Made by a program: the position numbers and the translations under genes. A stretch of 64,000 nucleotides of DNA. Source: Thysanoteuthis rhombus (taxonomy: Eukaryota > Mollusca > Cephalopoda > Oegopsida > Thysanoteuthidae). Shown in pieces: positions 11,701-24,389 of this stretch. The stretch covers positions 744,501 to 808,500 of the forward strand of contig OY735203.1 of the NCBI GenBank assembly GCA_963457665.1, given 5' to 3'. The notes beneath the pieces were generated by a model, which saw only the letters and a list, made by a program, of their open reading frames with translations, did no database searches and had not been told where the DNA came from. Positions within the stretch are counted from its first letter, which is position 1. Every line of letters begins with the position of its first letter.

Positions 11701-12285
11701 CATTATTAACAATGTCAACGGGCAATGAATCAGAAATAATCAGGCATTGTCGTTTGCTGTGATTCAGAAAAACGTACAGCAAAAGGCATGGGTGGTGAAT
11801 AACAGACATTTACAATATTATCAGGAAAAAGTGAAGTAAATGTCAAAAGGCGATGAATCCCAAAAGAAGAACAAAGAATCAGGCAATTAAAGGCTATATT
11901 TTGGATCAAAATTCGGCGATTTTTGTGACTAATCAATCATAAAAAAGTACAATTGTCATGAGTAATGAATAACAGAGAATTGGAATATTAATAGCCGAAG
12001 TAAAGCCAATGTGGAGGGTAATAAATCAGACAATTATCAGGCAATCATTGTTTGCAATGTTAAAAAAAATGCACGGTGAATGTCATGGAGGATGAAAAAG
12101 TGATAATCGCAATATTAACCGAAAACAGAGACAATATTATTGTCTATCACGAACAAAAGTTGAACAATGGATAGAGTGATGAAGGGCAATGAATCAGAAA
12201 ATAATCAGACAAATGTCGTTTGCAATGAAGACAAATAAATCAGACAATGGAGAGCGATGAATCAGTAAAAAAGCAGTAATTTTTC
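11700..12285 (-). repeat. same ~170-bp satellite in inverted orientation
   Basis: Here the reverse complement of the same landmarks appears: GGCAATGAATCAGAAA, AATCAGGCAAT, TGCAATATTAAC, GAAGTAAAGCCAATG. The orientation switches near 11705. It switches back near 12275, where TTTTCTGATTCATCGC resumes to about 12370. Confidence 0.75.
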
Positions 12286-12429
12286 TGATTCATCGCTTTT
12301 CATCACCTGATTCACTGATGCTCTTTTTTCTTTGATTCATCGCCCTTGGCAAAGGATATTCTTATTTCTGTGAATTTAGCGATTGTCCTTTGACATTTTT
12401 CCTTTGGTATTCCCAACACTTTTGATGAA

Positions 12430-12560
12430 TAATAGCATCAATAAACTTGGAGATTTTTACCGGGTGGTAAGCCTGTTTGAAGTCAACTAATGTTGTATTT
12501 TATATTCTGCTGCTTTCCCTTTTAGTTGATTTTCTGAAAGGTGACTGTCAATTGAGTAGC
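12430..12560 (-). mobile_element. RTE reverse transcriptase relic
   Basis: On the minus strand, short peptides read ENQLKGKAAEYK and then LVDFKQAYHPVKISK after a frameshift. These match INQLKEKAAEYK and FIDFKKAFDSVEIPK around RT motif A of the 43.65 and 52 kb copies. Only this ~130-bp piece is recognisable. Confidence 0.7.
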
Positions 12561-12569
12561 TTCAAATAG

Positions 12570-13670
12570 AAAAATAGCTTGACAGAAACCTACAGGAGTG
12601 AGTAGATGAAAATAAACAACCTGGTTAGTTTGTCAGTGAATTCTTAGGTTTAGTTTGGATTACAGTGAGATTTCTGTAAGAATAGTTAATTAGCTCAAAA
12701 TTCTGGTCTTCTTGTCTGCTTTGTTAGAGGTTTTATGGAAGCTCAGTTCTTCCATCATCTCTTGAATTGGCAAGAATATATGGCTAAGTACACTTAGATT
12801 CAGTTGGAAATGGCAGTTATGTGAATGAAATGCATCAAGCTGGCCAAATGTGCATTCTAATAGATGTTTAATGCAAATTCTATTCTTTTTGTCAACTTTA
12901 TTTCTTCACTCTCTGTATCTATTCAATTTGTTTTGGAAAGAAAATGCCCCCCCTTAACCCCCCAAAACTCCCAAATTTTCAACATAGCGAAACTAAGTGT
13001 ATACATTAGCTCGATCTTCAAGTGAATTTCTGTTTTTAGCCATATATTCTTGCCAATATGAGAAGTGATGATAGTACTGAACTTTCATTCAACCTCTAAA
13101 AATATATATATAAATACTAAATCTTAATCTCTATTAGGAATGATACATTTTTTTCAGAAAGTTTCTTATTCGTCCCATTTTTAGAGCAGGTAATTAATAA
13201 AGGAGAACAATTAAAATTTGAAATATTTATTTTGCTTCAAAGTATGTATAATCTATTTTACAAAACATAAGTTCTATAAATCGATATAATCATGCTCTAG
13301 TTGGCATTTTTTTTAGCGTAATCAAATTAAATATTGAAATAATAAAAAGTATTTTGTAAGAATATTTTTGAATGACCATTTTCTGGGAATTTCTTAGAAC
13401 TTGATTAAGCTTTATAATCCATGTTCCTGCAAATTCTACGAACAAACTGCACAACAAAAACAGATAGAGAAATATAAAGTATATCCCGAAGACAATTCTG
13501 CAAACAGTTTGTTTAGATATCAAATAGACAAAACAAAAGATTTTTTTATTATTTGTTTCCATTGTACACATACTTAAATTCAAATTTTGTCTATAATCAC
13601 CGAATTTTCATCAATAAATATTTGATTCTTTGATTTATAAAAAAAATCTGAATCTTATAAAAATTTAATT
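12570..13670. other. no recognisable gene
   Basis: AT-rich DNA. A minus-strand open frame of 97 codons at 13290-13583 is hydrophobic, low in complexity and resembles no family I know. Confidence 0.35.
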
Positions 13671-13675
13671 TTTGG

Positions 13676-14200
13676 ATGGTTGCTCAATTACGAAACACTG
13701 TGTACTGCACTTTGATGTCATCGCTTCCCCAGGATAACGACGCACACCTACCATGTCGTCAATATTTTTCAATAAAAATGACTCTTTGGAAAAAGCCACC
13801 TTCTTCCATTAATCGAAAGTCAAGTTCTGACGCTCGCCTTCCAATGAAGACGCTTCCAGCGATGGCCATTTGTCAGCATGGCTTCTTTGATTGGCTAGTG
13901 GTTACGCGATCCGATACACTACAAAGATCGATTTTACTGTGTATCAAGACGCATTCCTTCCTTCACATTTGGCCACTGCTCACTTTTCGAATCGATGTCT
14001 CAGCCACCCAGTGCCTTGTAGATGATATTACTGTCTCCACTTATGTTAGGTACAAAACCACAACTGAATGTATGCACCCAACAAACTGCACTGTTTTGGA
14101 AATGAGAATTTGGCTTTCATCAATGACACTCAAATCTTTCTTCTTGTCCATAACTGAGGTGGAGATCACCGCTGACACTGACATGCGCAGTTATCACTAA
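13676..14200 (+). other. unidentified 174-codon open frame, status unclear
   Basis: This is the longest open frame outside the retroelements. It lies in an island clearly richer in G and C than its flanks. The product has no signal peptide, membrane segment or motif that I recognise. It has scattered Cys and His residues without a repeating pattern. No convincing splice sites or TATA box bound it. It is directly followed by a 26-bp tandem array. It could be an exon, a relic of a mobile-element gene on either strand, or chance in a GC-richer stretch. Confidence 0.25.
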
Positions 14201-14211
14201 ACTGTCGCTGT

Positions 14212-14357
14212 CTAAACGCCTAAATTCAAACATTATGAGGAAAGCCCATATTAAACCATTTTGAGGAAAGCCCATATTAAACCATTTTGAGGAAAGCCTG
14301 AATTGAAATATTTTGAGAAAGGCCTAAATTAAGACGTTTTGAGGGAAGCCTAAATAT
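14212..14357. repeat. 26-bp tandem repeat, about 5.5 copies
   Basis: Unit AGGAAAGCCCATATTAAACC plus ATTTTG, 26 bp. Two adjacent copies are identical (from 14238); outer copies diverge (AGAAAGGCCTAAATTAAGAC). Confidence 0.9.
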
Positions 14358-14879
14358 GATAGAAAAAAGAATTAAATGAGTTTGATTTGACTAATATAGC
14401 TGTCTAAAAAAGACTTAATAAAACAGGTAGGTAAATGGAAATCAGTGTGTTATTCAAGTTATTGCTTTTTAAATGATATTAACAGCTTTTACAGTCACTC
14501 GATAAAGGGTTCGAAATTTTCACTATAATGAGCAAACTTTCATTCTCTGTGTTACTCTTCCCTCATCTCTATAAACAATACTAAGTCCACATGCTAATTC
14601 ATAAAATGCATCCATTTAACCATGGATTTAAATTAAGAATCAACTCCCATGAAACAAATTTCAGAAGTGATTTTCAAAAGTTAATGTACTAAAAATCTCT
14701 CCCTGGTCAAATTAGTACAAATACAAGTTTTCAAGGGGTTACGTTGTTTATTTTTGTTTTGTTTATTTGTTTGTTTTTATCGCAGTAGGCTGCCACATAC
14801 AGACGAACAAATTGGCTTACTTTTGGTGATATATAATAAAAAAATCGTTACAGATTGGAAAAATTAGTTTCTCCAAATG

Positions 14880-15775
14880 AATAAAAAATTAGTGAGAAGA
14901 GTATTCACTTGAAAACGTGAAGATCCATCTATTTATCTCAGGAATATCCGAAAGAAAAGTTTCAAGTTGAATCTGTGAAAATCCATCAATTTATCTGAGA
15001 AATATCCAAAAAGAGAGTTTCAAATTGAATCTGTTAAGATCCATCTATCTATCTGTAAATTATCCGTGAGAAGAGTTTCAAGTTAAGTCTGTGAAGATCC
15101 ATCTATTTATCTGAGAAATATCCAAGAAAAGAGTTTCAAGTTGAATCTGTGAAGATCCATCTATCTATCTGAGAAATATCCGTGAGAAGAGTTTCAAGTT
15201 GAATCTGTGAAGATCCATCTATCTATCTGAGAAATATCCGAGAGAAGACCTTCAAGTTGAATCTGTGAAAATCCATCTATCTATTTGGGAAATATCTGAG
15301 AGAAAAATTTCAAGTTGAATCTGATAAGATCCATCTATTTATCTCAGAAATATCCGAGGGAAGAGTTTCAATTTGAATCTGTTATGATCCATCTATTTAT
15401 CTGAGAAATATCCTAGAGAAGAGTTTCAAATTGAATCTGTGAAGATCCATCAATTAATTTAAGAAATATCTGTGAGAAGAGTTTCGAGTTGAATCTGATA
15501 AGATCCATCTATTTATCTTAAAAATATTCAGAAGAAGGGTTTCAAGTTGAATCTGTCAAGATCTATCTATTAATTTGATAGATATCAGAGAGGAGAGTTT
15601 CAAGTTTAATCTGTGAATATCTATGTATTTATCTGAGAAATATCCGAAAGAAGATTTTCAAGTTTAATCTTTTAAGATCCATCTATTTATCTGAGAAATA
15701 TCCAAGAGATGAGTTTCAAGATGAATCAGTTAAGATCCATCTATTTAACTGAGAAATAGAAGACAGTAGAGTGGA
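14880..15775. repeat. 58-bp minisatellite, about 15 copies
   Basis: Unit: GAGTTTCAAGTTGAATCTGT, then GAAGATCCATCTATCTATCT, then GAGAAATATCCGTGAGAA, 58 bp in total. Copies in 15060-15300 are nearly identical; outer copies have drifted. Strongly diverged relatives continue to about 16200 (GATCCATCCATTnCTCTT with AGAGAAGAGTGTTTACTTG). Confidence 0.92.
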
Positions 15776-16220
15776 TCTGTTGAGATCCATTCATCCATTT
15801 TCAATGAAAGGAAAATAAGAGATTTGTGATCACTTTTGTTGATCCATCCATTTCTCTTAAGAGAAGAGTGTTTACTTGGATTTGTTAAGGTTCATTTATT
15901 TCTCTTGGTGAATTAGAAGTATGAGAGAGGTTTGTTCAGTTATATCTTTTGAAATCCATCTATTCCCCTTTAAAAATAGAAGAGAGACGGGTATTTACTT
16001 GAATTTGCGAAGACTCGTTTATTCTTCTCAATAAAATAGATGAGAGACGAGCATTTTTATTTGAATTTTGTGACGATCCATCCATTCCACAAAATAAAAT
16101 AGAATTAAGAAGGAAAAGGTTTTTTAATTGAATTTGTTAAGGTGATTTATTTCTCTTGGTACATTTGTAAGAAGGAAATATGTTTAGCTTAATCTGTTAA
16201 GAATTAATTATTACAACATA
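15775..16220. repeat. diverged extension of the 58-bp minisatellite
   Basis: GATCCATTCATC, GATCCATCCATTTCTCTT and GATCCATCCATTCC recur with GTTTACTTGAATTTG-type links at 60-100 bp spacing. A short relative of this part is found in inverted orientation at 39232-39272. Confidence 0.6.
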
Positions 16221-16364
16221 AACCGACACTAAAAAAATCAATCACTTATAAACAAAAAAGATCATTTTTTTAGTAAATCAGACTGATGGAAATACTATTC
16301 TTACATTAGACTGAATATCTCCGTATAAGAGGGATGTTTCAGATGCAGGCAGACATTTTTTTTA

Positions 16365-16520
16365 TCAAGTATTCAAAACCAGAAAATGTCATCATGCAAA
16401 TTTTTACATTTGACATTACTGCAAATCGCAGCTGTTGTGTCTATCGAAAGTCTTTTTATTCACAGCAATAAAGCTGTTCATCTCGACGCTTGAATTTCAG
16501 TCGAAATGCTCTCCTCAAAG
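16365..16520 (+). repeat. one arm of a dispersed inverted repeat pair
   Basis: Matches 37545-37690 in reverse complement. Shared segments include AAAAATTTTTACATTTGACATTA-like text, AGCTGTTGTnTnTATCGAAAGTC and ATAAAGCTGTTCAnCTCGACGCTTGAATnTCAGTCGAA. It is non-coding and of unknown class. Confidence 0.75.
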
Positions 16521-16649
16521 CTTAAGAATAAAAGACCAACTATAATGTTACGTTCTACTTGATCTATATTAGGTTTGGTTCCGCCCAGCAGATGGACATA
16601 CTGTCTGTCCGTGTGACGTTTTTACAAATTAAATTAAGTACTCAACTCA

Positions 16650-18620
16650 TGGGTTCAAAATTCAGAGGGAAGATTTGTTTCAATTTTAGGGCTAAAAACC
16701 TACCAGAGTTCTACTTTCCAATTAGGGGTCAAAAATGAGGTGAGGATCCACTTTTAAGGGTCAAAATTGAGGAGAAATTTTTTCCACTTTTAAGTCTCGA
16801 AATTGTGGTGGAATTTTTGTTTTAACTCGAGGCAAAAAATCGTAGGGGTCTTTCAAAGTTTTCACTTTCAGGGGTTAAAATTCAAGAGATTTCTGTTTTT
16901 AATTTTAGGGGTCAAAATGAGATGGAATATATTCACCTTTTGGGGAAAAATCTTTTTGAGAGGAATTTTTGTTTGATCAAAATCGAGGGAAAGATTAATT
17001 TTTTTTTATTTCCAAGGGAAATTGTTTTTTTTTAATATAAGGTGTCAAAACAGGGAGGAAGATTTTTTTTCACTTTTAGGGTTGAATATTGAGGAGATTT
17101 TTTCTTTTACTTTTAATGGTCAAACTCAAAGATTTTCCTTCACCCTTCAGGGTCAAGATTAATGGGAGAGCTTTTATCAAATATTTTAAACCAAAACATC
17201 CGAGGGAAACTTTCATCTATTACTTTCAAGAGAAGATTCTTTCAGTTTTAGGTGTCAGCGCTGAGGTGTAATTTATTTTTTACTTCTTGGGGTTGAAATC
17301 GGAGGAAATTTTTTTTTTTTGATTTCTAGGATCAGATTCGAAGAGTTCAATCTTCAAGGTTCAAAATTATTTTTTTCTTTTACACTCAGTCAAAATCGAA
17401 AGGGAAAATTTTTTTCTATTCAGCGGCGAAAATAGATGGAGAACTTTCATTTTTTAGATTTAGGCGTCAAAATCGAGGGAAAGATTTTTCACTTCTTGAA
17501 GTCAAAATAATTTTTTTCTTACATTCATGAAACGAAATTGAGATGATTTTTTTACTTATTTTTAGGAGTAAGAATAACGCCACAAGCCTTTTCTTTTCAA
17601 TTTTAGGGGTCAAAATCGAGGGAGAGATTTTTCTTTAATTTCCAGACAAAAATGGAAAGGGGACTTTAATTTCTTCTACTTTTAAGGGTCAACTCCAAAG
17701 GGGAAGATTTTTTTTCATTTTTTTTTTGGGGGGGGGGATCAAAATCGATCGGTAAATTTTTTCACTTTTTCAATACATTTTTATCGAAATAAATGGGGGA
17801 GATTTTTTTTCCATTTTGGGTTCAAAATACTGGGAATTTCCATGTATCGAGGGGAGGGGAGAGGAGATTTTTTTCTATTCTTGAGCAAAAAATCGAAGTG
17901 GATTTTCCTTTTTCATTCTCAGTTGTCAAAATCGAGGTGATTACTTTTTTCTCATTTCGGGAATCAAAATCCAACAGTTTATTTTTCTCTTTAGGAAAAT
18001 TGACGGTGAGTGTTCTTTCTTCTCTTTTAAGAGTCGAAATGGAGGAGGTTTTCCCTCATTTTTGGTTTCAATATCGAAGATGGAGATTTTTTTTTCTCTT
18101 AGAAAAAATAAACGTTCCATCCTGAATACGACAATCGAGAGAGAATTTTCCTTTTGGCTTTTAGAAATCATAATCAAACGGAGCTTCACTTTTCACTTTT
18201 AAAGGCTAAAATCCAGGGATGAATTTCTTTTTCTCGTTTGTCGGAGTCAAAATCGAGGAAAGGCGTTTTACTTTCATTTTCAGTCAAGAGAGAATAGAAA
18301 CCTCTCGTTCCACTCGTAGGGGTTTCAATCACAAAGGAAATTTCTTATTATTTTCGAGGGTCAAATTGAGGGGGAAATTTTCTTTTACTTTCAGGGTTTG
18401 ACATCGCGACGGAATTTTATTTTTCACCTCTAAGGTCAAAATCGAGAGTGAATTTGTTTCTTCCATTTCAAGTGATAAGAATTGAGAGGGAACTTTCTAT
18501 TCATTTAACATCAATTCCTTCCCTTTCGAACATCAACCACCACAACTTTTGAGGATCACTTTTTAGTAGTCAATTCGAAGGGTGAATTGTTTCTTCTTTT
18601 ATTGGTCAAGATCGAGGTGG
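16650..18620. repeat. large array of a ~40-bp T-rich repeat
   Basis: The phrase TTTTAGGGGTCAAAATCGAG followed by GGAGATTTTTTTTCAC is repeated with many changes about every 36-45 bp throughout. Open frames of 60-110 codons, rich in Phe and Lys, fall out of the repeat. From ~18490 the text becomes C-rich and fades by ~18900. Confidence 0.8.
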
Positions 18621-18899
18621 AACTCTTACGCCTTATTAACATTACACCCCTTTTTAAAAATCAACCCCAACGCTCTTTTTTACAATTTGTCCAATGTTTG
18701 AATATTCTCCCCACTTGGAAAAAACAACTTTACCCCATTTTAACAATAATCCCCTCTTTCTTAATATTTTCACCTTTTCCTTATATTTACACCCACATTT
18801 TTGCATTGAACCTTCCCTTTCATACGTTTCTTATATCAGCCCCTCCACTTTTTGGAGATTGACCCTTCTTCTTTCTGACATTAACAGATTTTCTTTCAA

Positions 18900-20000
18900 C
18901 TTTGTCTCTCCATGTTTATTCGCAGTTGAAAAGATATTATAAAAATGTATTAAGCATTTTCACTTTGTTTATGATACTTTTTCCATAAGAAATACTCATA
19001 TTATATTATAGGAATATTCCTAATAATATTTTAACATTATGTTACGATTTATGTTTTTTAATTGAGACGGTCTTCAACAATATTTGAAACACATCAATTT
19101 ATTCCTCTACTGCTGAAATTACTTCTTCTTCCATCAGAGCTGTTTCTTTTAACGCAGGTATAAGTGGATTATTTCTTCTATTAAATAAAAGATTGCAGCA
19201 GAGTCATCGTTTTTATGTATTTTTAGTCATATTTCGTCAGCAGTAAATTTTTTGGCATAGCTTCCCTTTTTGTTAAAATTCTCGTTAAAGTAATTATATG
19301 TGATTTTTGTATGTACTAATAGCATCTAAAACATCTTCAGTATCGTTGAGACTTATAAGTATTACTTACAATTAGAATCCTTTAATCCAGAGCCTAAATT
19401 ATCCCGTCTTTTTTGCGAGTTTTTTTAGTTCAAACTATAAAACTGCAACCTATCCAAAACCTCAGCTATTGGTGTATATTTTTTTAGAATGAAGTGGTAT
19501 TTTTTGATAAAAAAAGTATTCTACCTGAGAGCTTGATTTGAGTTGAGAATTCGAATAGAAAAAAATGAAATGTTTTTTTGGTTTATTAAGAGTAAAATAC
19601 CCACTACATTAGCTGATCGAATTGTTGCAGTTAACAACAAAAGATCATTTATGCAAAGAAATATGAAAAAAAGCATTATCATGAATGCAATAGCTAATTC
19701 AATCTGCAGTTTTGAAAATGAAATGCAAAAATCCATGATTACATATAGTAAAAAAAACATAAACTCCATGAATTGTGTTTTATGTATTCAAACAATTAAC
19801 ATTTGTGAAAGTAATTATAAAATCTGAAACAATGTTAATTTTTCTTTGTAGACTTTGATGAATTTTTAATGTCTTTCACTAAGTTTTTATAAAACGTACT
19901 TTTGTACGTGTGTGATTTGACGTTTGCCTCAGATTCCAAAAAATAACATTGACAGAAAGATCAAGCAATCAACGTATCTCATTTGAGCTTCGACAAACGA
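18900..20000. other. no recognisable gene
   Basis: Very AT-rich. A 94-codon plus-strand frame at 19543-19827 overlaps an 82-codon minus-strand frame. Neither shows domains, and both are likely chance. Confidence 0.35.
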
Positions 20001-20024
20001 GCAGACAATAAATTTGCTTTTACC

Positions 20025-20250
20025 TGTCTAAAATGACTGGGTTAATTATGTATGGATCGACACTAAGGAGCCTAGAGCTATTTCATTGGATAATTTCTTT
20101 TTTGATTATTCAAGTATTCTAATCCAAATTATGCCCCTTTAATGGGTGATCAGACGTAAAGTCTCAAAAGTTTTTAATCCTCATGTTGTAATTGAAAATT
20201 GAATTAACCAAGGAGATATGTCAGCGACGAATAAGGAGAAAAATTGCATA
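20025..20250 (+). repeat. dispersed repeat, copy 1 (partner at 60.57 kb)
   Basis: Shares with 60575-60800: AAATGACnGGnTAATTnnGTATGGATCGnCAC, AAGGAGCCTAnAGCTA, GTGATCAGACnTnAAGTCT, TGnTGTAATT, in the same order and orientation. Non-coding. Confidence 0.7.
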
Positions 20251-22240
20251 TGTGTTCATTCAGCAACAAACAAAAGAAATTTGCATAAAAGCTCATCGTA
20301 TTGTTAGATTAGCGCTATAAGCGAAATTAGATAAATTACTTCATCCTTTGAATGCAGTAATAACTGTTGATAAAATAGTAGTGGTAATAATAGTATTGTG
20401 AAAAAACCCCAACTTTTCTGTGTCATTTTAAGACCGCATAACATTTTTTCACTGCTTCTTGTATATTTCCGAAAGAAAACAAGCCAGCTATTATAACTGA
20501 AAAATAGTGTCATTTCTTATGTGGTAAAATGAACCAACTTTTAGTTAAGTTAGCAGATGGAGTGGAATGAGAATTTCAAAAGACCATATTTTGTACAAAT
20601 GAAATTTCTTAAATTCATTTCATCATTTCACCAGTGCATATTGGTATGATGGAGACACATATGGTGAGTTGTTTGTACAGTGTCCTTATCTTGAAATGGA
20701 CGGGACTAATGAATTACTAAGTGGATCATGAGAGTATAAATAAATCTGTACTTAGTAAGTTCAATGGGGTGTGTGTACCTTAATTAAAGTTAGGTGAAGG
20801 TGGAAGTGTTTGTACCTAAATAGATAAAGGACTGATATTATAGCGTTTTTTTTTTTAGGCGGGAATAAGGGTTGGCGATGGGGCTGATATTGTGCAATGG
20901 TGATTTATATTGTCTGATGATGAATGTTGCTAATCGTGTACCATGTTCGAAGAGCCAGGTCTTCTGTCAATGCTGTTATTTTGTGTGATAACTTTTGGTT
21001 CAGTGCATTTTGTTTCATAATAGTTATGTTCTTTTTTTTTGTTTCAGTTATGCTGCTAATTATGGCCTACTTTGTTGTTATTTGTTATTAGTGCATCGAA
21101 ATCCTTATCACAATATTCATCATAGGCATAAACTGAACGATTACATTACTGGGTTCGGAAAAAAACTATAATTTACTTTTCACTTAAAATACACTTTAAA
21201 ATGAATTTGTTCACACCAGATGTCTTTCCAGTCAACAGTATTCAAAGATCAAAGTGTATGTTATATAACGTTTCTTTTATGTAAAAGTGATAAAATTTTA
21301 TGAGAAACGCCCGTGCTAGGTTTTATGGGCGACCAAGAAATACATACATCTAAAAGGTTATGTTTTCTTATTCCTTACGAGCTGTCACACTATTTTACAT
21401 GCAAAAAACAAAAAACAAAAAACAAAAAAATTAGAATTATTATCTTCATCGAAAAAAACATCTATAACTTCTGACTTTGATAATACGAAAACCAAAGGTC
21501 AGCAAGGGAGCTAATGCCGTGATTGCATGCCGAGCCTCCATATATTTTAAATGTATGATATCTACATTAGATAAAGAAATTCTATTAAGAATCATCGGAA
21601 TCATTTGATGTTGTTGAAAATATATTTCTCAATTATTAAACCTGTTTTATTTCTAATGTCATTCTAGGCGTAACCACACGAAATACAGAATTTTGAAACG
21701 TAGAAAAAAAGTTTACCTATAAATCAAGTTTTTGATGAAAGAAATGTTAAAAATCATTTTTCGAACAGATGTCATTTTTTTCACGGTCCCAAATTTTAAC
21801 AAAAAAAAAAAAAAAAAAATAACCATAAAAATCTATTTTCTAGTTCTGTTCCCCCTTTTTAAAAAAAATCTCTAATTCATGAAATTTTTTATTTTTCTGA
21901 CTAATTTTAACTGATTCAATTCTTACAGAGACTTATCTTCATTGAAAATTTATAAGTATTTCTAGTAACAACATATATTATATAGATTTCACAAAATTAG
22001 ATTCACAGGGATCGATTGATTGAAAAAAACAAAAAATTTCTGAATTAGTAAGTACACTTCCCATAAATAAAGACTGAATTTTTCAATTCTTAACACATGA
22101 AAAGAATGAAATTCCCTTCGGTTAATTGAGTCAGAAGAATAGAGAGAAAAAATTCTGACTGTAATTTCAAGCTTTTTTGATCCGTTCTACCCTCCCCCCA
22201 TTACATTTTAGATTTTCAATAGTTTTTTTTTTCTTATTCA
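20250..22240. other. no recognisable gene; poly(A) tract at 21801-21819
   Basis: AT-rich with a G-rich patch at 20800-20880 and A-tracts at 21403-21430 and 21801-21819. No coding or structured element supported. Confidence 0.35.
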
Positions 22241-22244
22241 CAAT

Positions 22245-22340
22245 GTGACTGTGGTTGTGAAATGGGCCGTTACTTTCCCCATCCTCCTGGCGAGCCCCCT
22301 TCACACTCCCAGGTGGTCCCACGCGCATCCTAGGACAGCC
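22245..22340. other. GC-rich patch of unknown nature
   Basis: A ~95-bp stretch rich in C (GAGCCCCCTTCACACTCCC region) stands out sharply in AT-rich DNA. It does not fold as a tRNA by eye and carries no open frame of note. Possibly a fragment of a transferred or less decayed element. Confidence 0.3.
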
Positions 22341-22399
22341 CTGCGTGCCATTCCTATTTAAATTAAAGAGAATAAAGTCGTCATTAAATCATCAAAGAG

Positions 22400-22800
22400 G
22401 ACTCGATAACAACTTCACAGGGGAAGTAACTCCATACTTCAAAGTATCACTTCCGTACAACGGACAGAAAGTAACGGTGCAATTTAACATTGCAAAAACA
22501 TTGCCACTTGAATTGTCACGTAAAACTTGGAAAGATTTTCTTCAGAAGCCAACAAGTCTTCGAAAGGTTCTAAAGTTTAGTGGATCAAAAGCACAAAAAA
22601 TTTTGCAATTTTTTTTCTTCTAATTTTTCTCTCTCGAATGTGAATCTTAACCGAAATAATTTTTACAACGAAATTTTCTCTAATTATTCTTTTTATGAAA
22701 AGAAGGCGCATATGACATGGATGCTGCTGCTTCAAAATAATCGGAAAATGAACTTTTACGAGTAATTTTGAAGCTTCTAATTCATAAGACCTTCTTTTGC
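22400..22800 (+). repeat. local duplication, left copy
   Basis: GGGAAGTAACTnCATACTTCAA at about 22421 recurs at 23225. ACGAAATTTTnnCTnATTATTC, then ATGAAAAGnAG, TTTnCGAGTAATTTTnnAGCTTC and AATTCATAAGAC at 22665-22790 recur at 23555-23690. The offset of 800-900 bp indicates an old local duplication of about 400 bp. Open frames inside (for example 22345-22623) are not supported as genes. Confidence 0.65.
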
Positions 22801-23219
22801 CCAGGAAATTTCTCATTAAAAAAAAAAAGTTGAATTTTGAAGGTCTTTGAGGAGCAGTTCTATATACGATATAACTTTGATTCGAAATTAGTCACGTATT
22901 GTTCACGATTTCCGCAAAAATAGGGTCCCGAGTATGCCCTTCCGTTCTTGGACAGCCGTGAAGACAAGGATCCTTCGATGTGGGAATAAGATAGCTTCTT
23001 TCCCAAAGTAACCATCAAAATACTTGCTTTGCTGGTCGCTTCCCGCAAAGAGAAAGAATTATTAGTTGTCTGCTGACAACTGTTAAGAATGCACTGGTAT
23101 CACATTGGATTTTGTTAGCAAAATGTCTTTTTAATTTTTAGAATGAATTCCAACTTTATTCCATGAATTTATTTTTTATTTTTTATCATGTTTCCATTTT
23201 TCTTTGAAACATCATTTCA

Positions 23220-23695
23220 TGTTAAGGGAAGTAACTGCATACTTCAAGGAACGATAAATAGCTTCCCCCTCTATAAACTTGAAAAATTAACTTTTTCCCA
23301 AACTGACAAATTACATGTGGAAAGGAAAGTCTCACTGATTGAAAACACAGGGACACCCAGGAAAAATGCACGTTTTTTTTTAATAGGGACCTTCGTATAT
23401 TGGTAGGACCCTAAATAAACCAAGGTTTGTCATAAAAAAAAAGCAAAACAAAAAAACAACATTCATTCGAGGTTTGGGCGTTTTTGTCATACATCAGTTT
23501 TCATCGGAAGTGCATGGAGGTTTTTGTCATTATTTTAAATACAGTTTGATTTTTATAACGAAATTTTTCGCTGATTATTCTCCCCATGAAAAGGAGATAC
23601 AGCTAACATAGATGGTGCCACCTCAGATTAATAGAAAAATTAATTTTTGCGAGTAATTTTAGAGCTTCCAATTCATAAGACATAAAAAAAAATTG
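23220..23695 (+). repeat. local duplication, right copy
   Basis: Partner of 22400-22800, same orientation, diverged by substitutions and small indels. Confidence 0.65.
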
Positions 23696-24389
23696 GAAAA
23701 CTTGTCATGGATAATGAAGGAGTAATGAGTTTTAAAGGGTTTCTTGCTTCTTATTAAGGTGGGTATTTAGCCAAATACCTATATATTTCCAAAAGTTGAT
23801 ATATATACAAAAGAAAACAGAATTTCTCTTAATAAGTTATTTTTTCAAGTCAAGTGTTGACAAGAGGTCGGATATCTGTCAAATGCACATATATAAACTG
23901 AATTTATCAAAACTTACCAACGCAGTCAATAACTATATTGTAGAAATTTGTAAAAACATTCAACGAAGAATGAACACTAAAAATTAAAGAAAAAAAAATT
24001 TCAGAAGAGCTCTAGTGGATTACTGATGCCAATTTTTAATGTCTGTAGACAAAATAGTTTGGCCAAGAGTGCAGGGAAAGCATAAACACGCAAACGCACG
24101 CACATAAAGAGGGATAAAATCCTTCGTCACTTCTGGTGGGCATGATTGTTTAATCTATGAGAAAGGTTTATCCAGGACAAATGCATTTATTACTTATCGT
24201 TGGGACGGGATGGGGACTTTAAATGGAGGTATTCTTCACTGGCTTGCTCACTCAGAGAAACAGTTGTTTTTTTTTTACACATGGAAACGAGCTGGTCATG
24301 CTGTAAGAAAATCTAATAACTGCGAGACATAACGACTTGTGAGGCTGATCTCCATAGATCAAGTGAATCTGTGGCCAGCAAAAAAGGAT

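Noticed and set aside
14880-15775. Regularly spaced repeats resembling a CRISPR array
   Set aside because: Units are contiguous 58-bp tandem copies with no unique spacers, and the DNA is eukaryotic.
17793-18125. 110-codon Phe/Glu-rich frame
   Set aside because: It falls inside the ~40-bp T-rich array; similar frames recur across the array as by-products.
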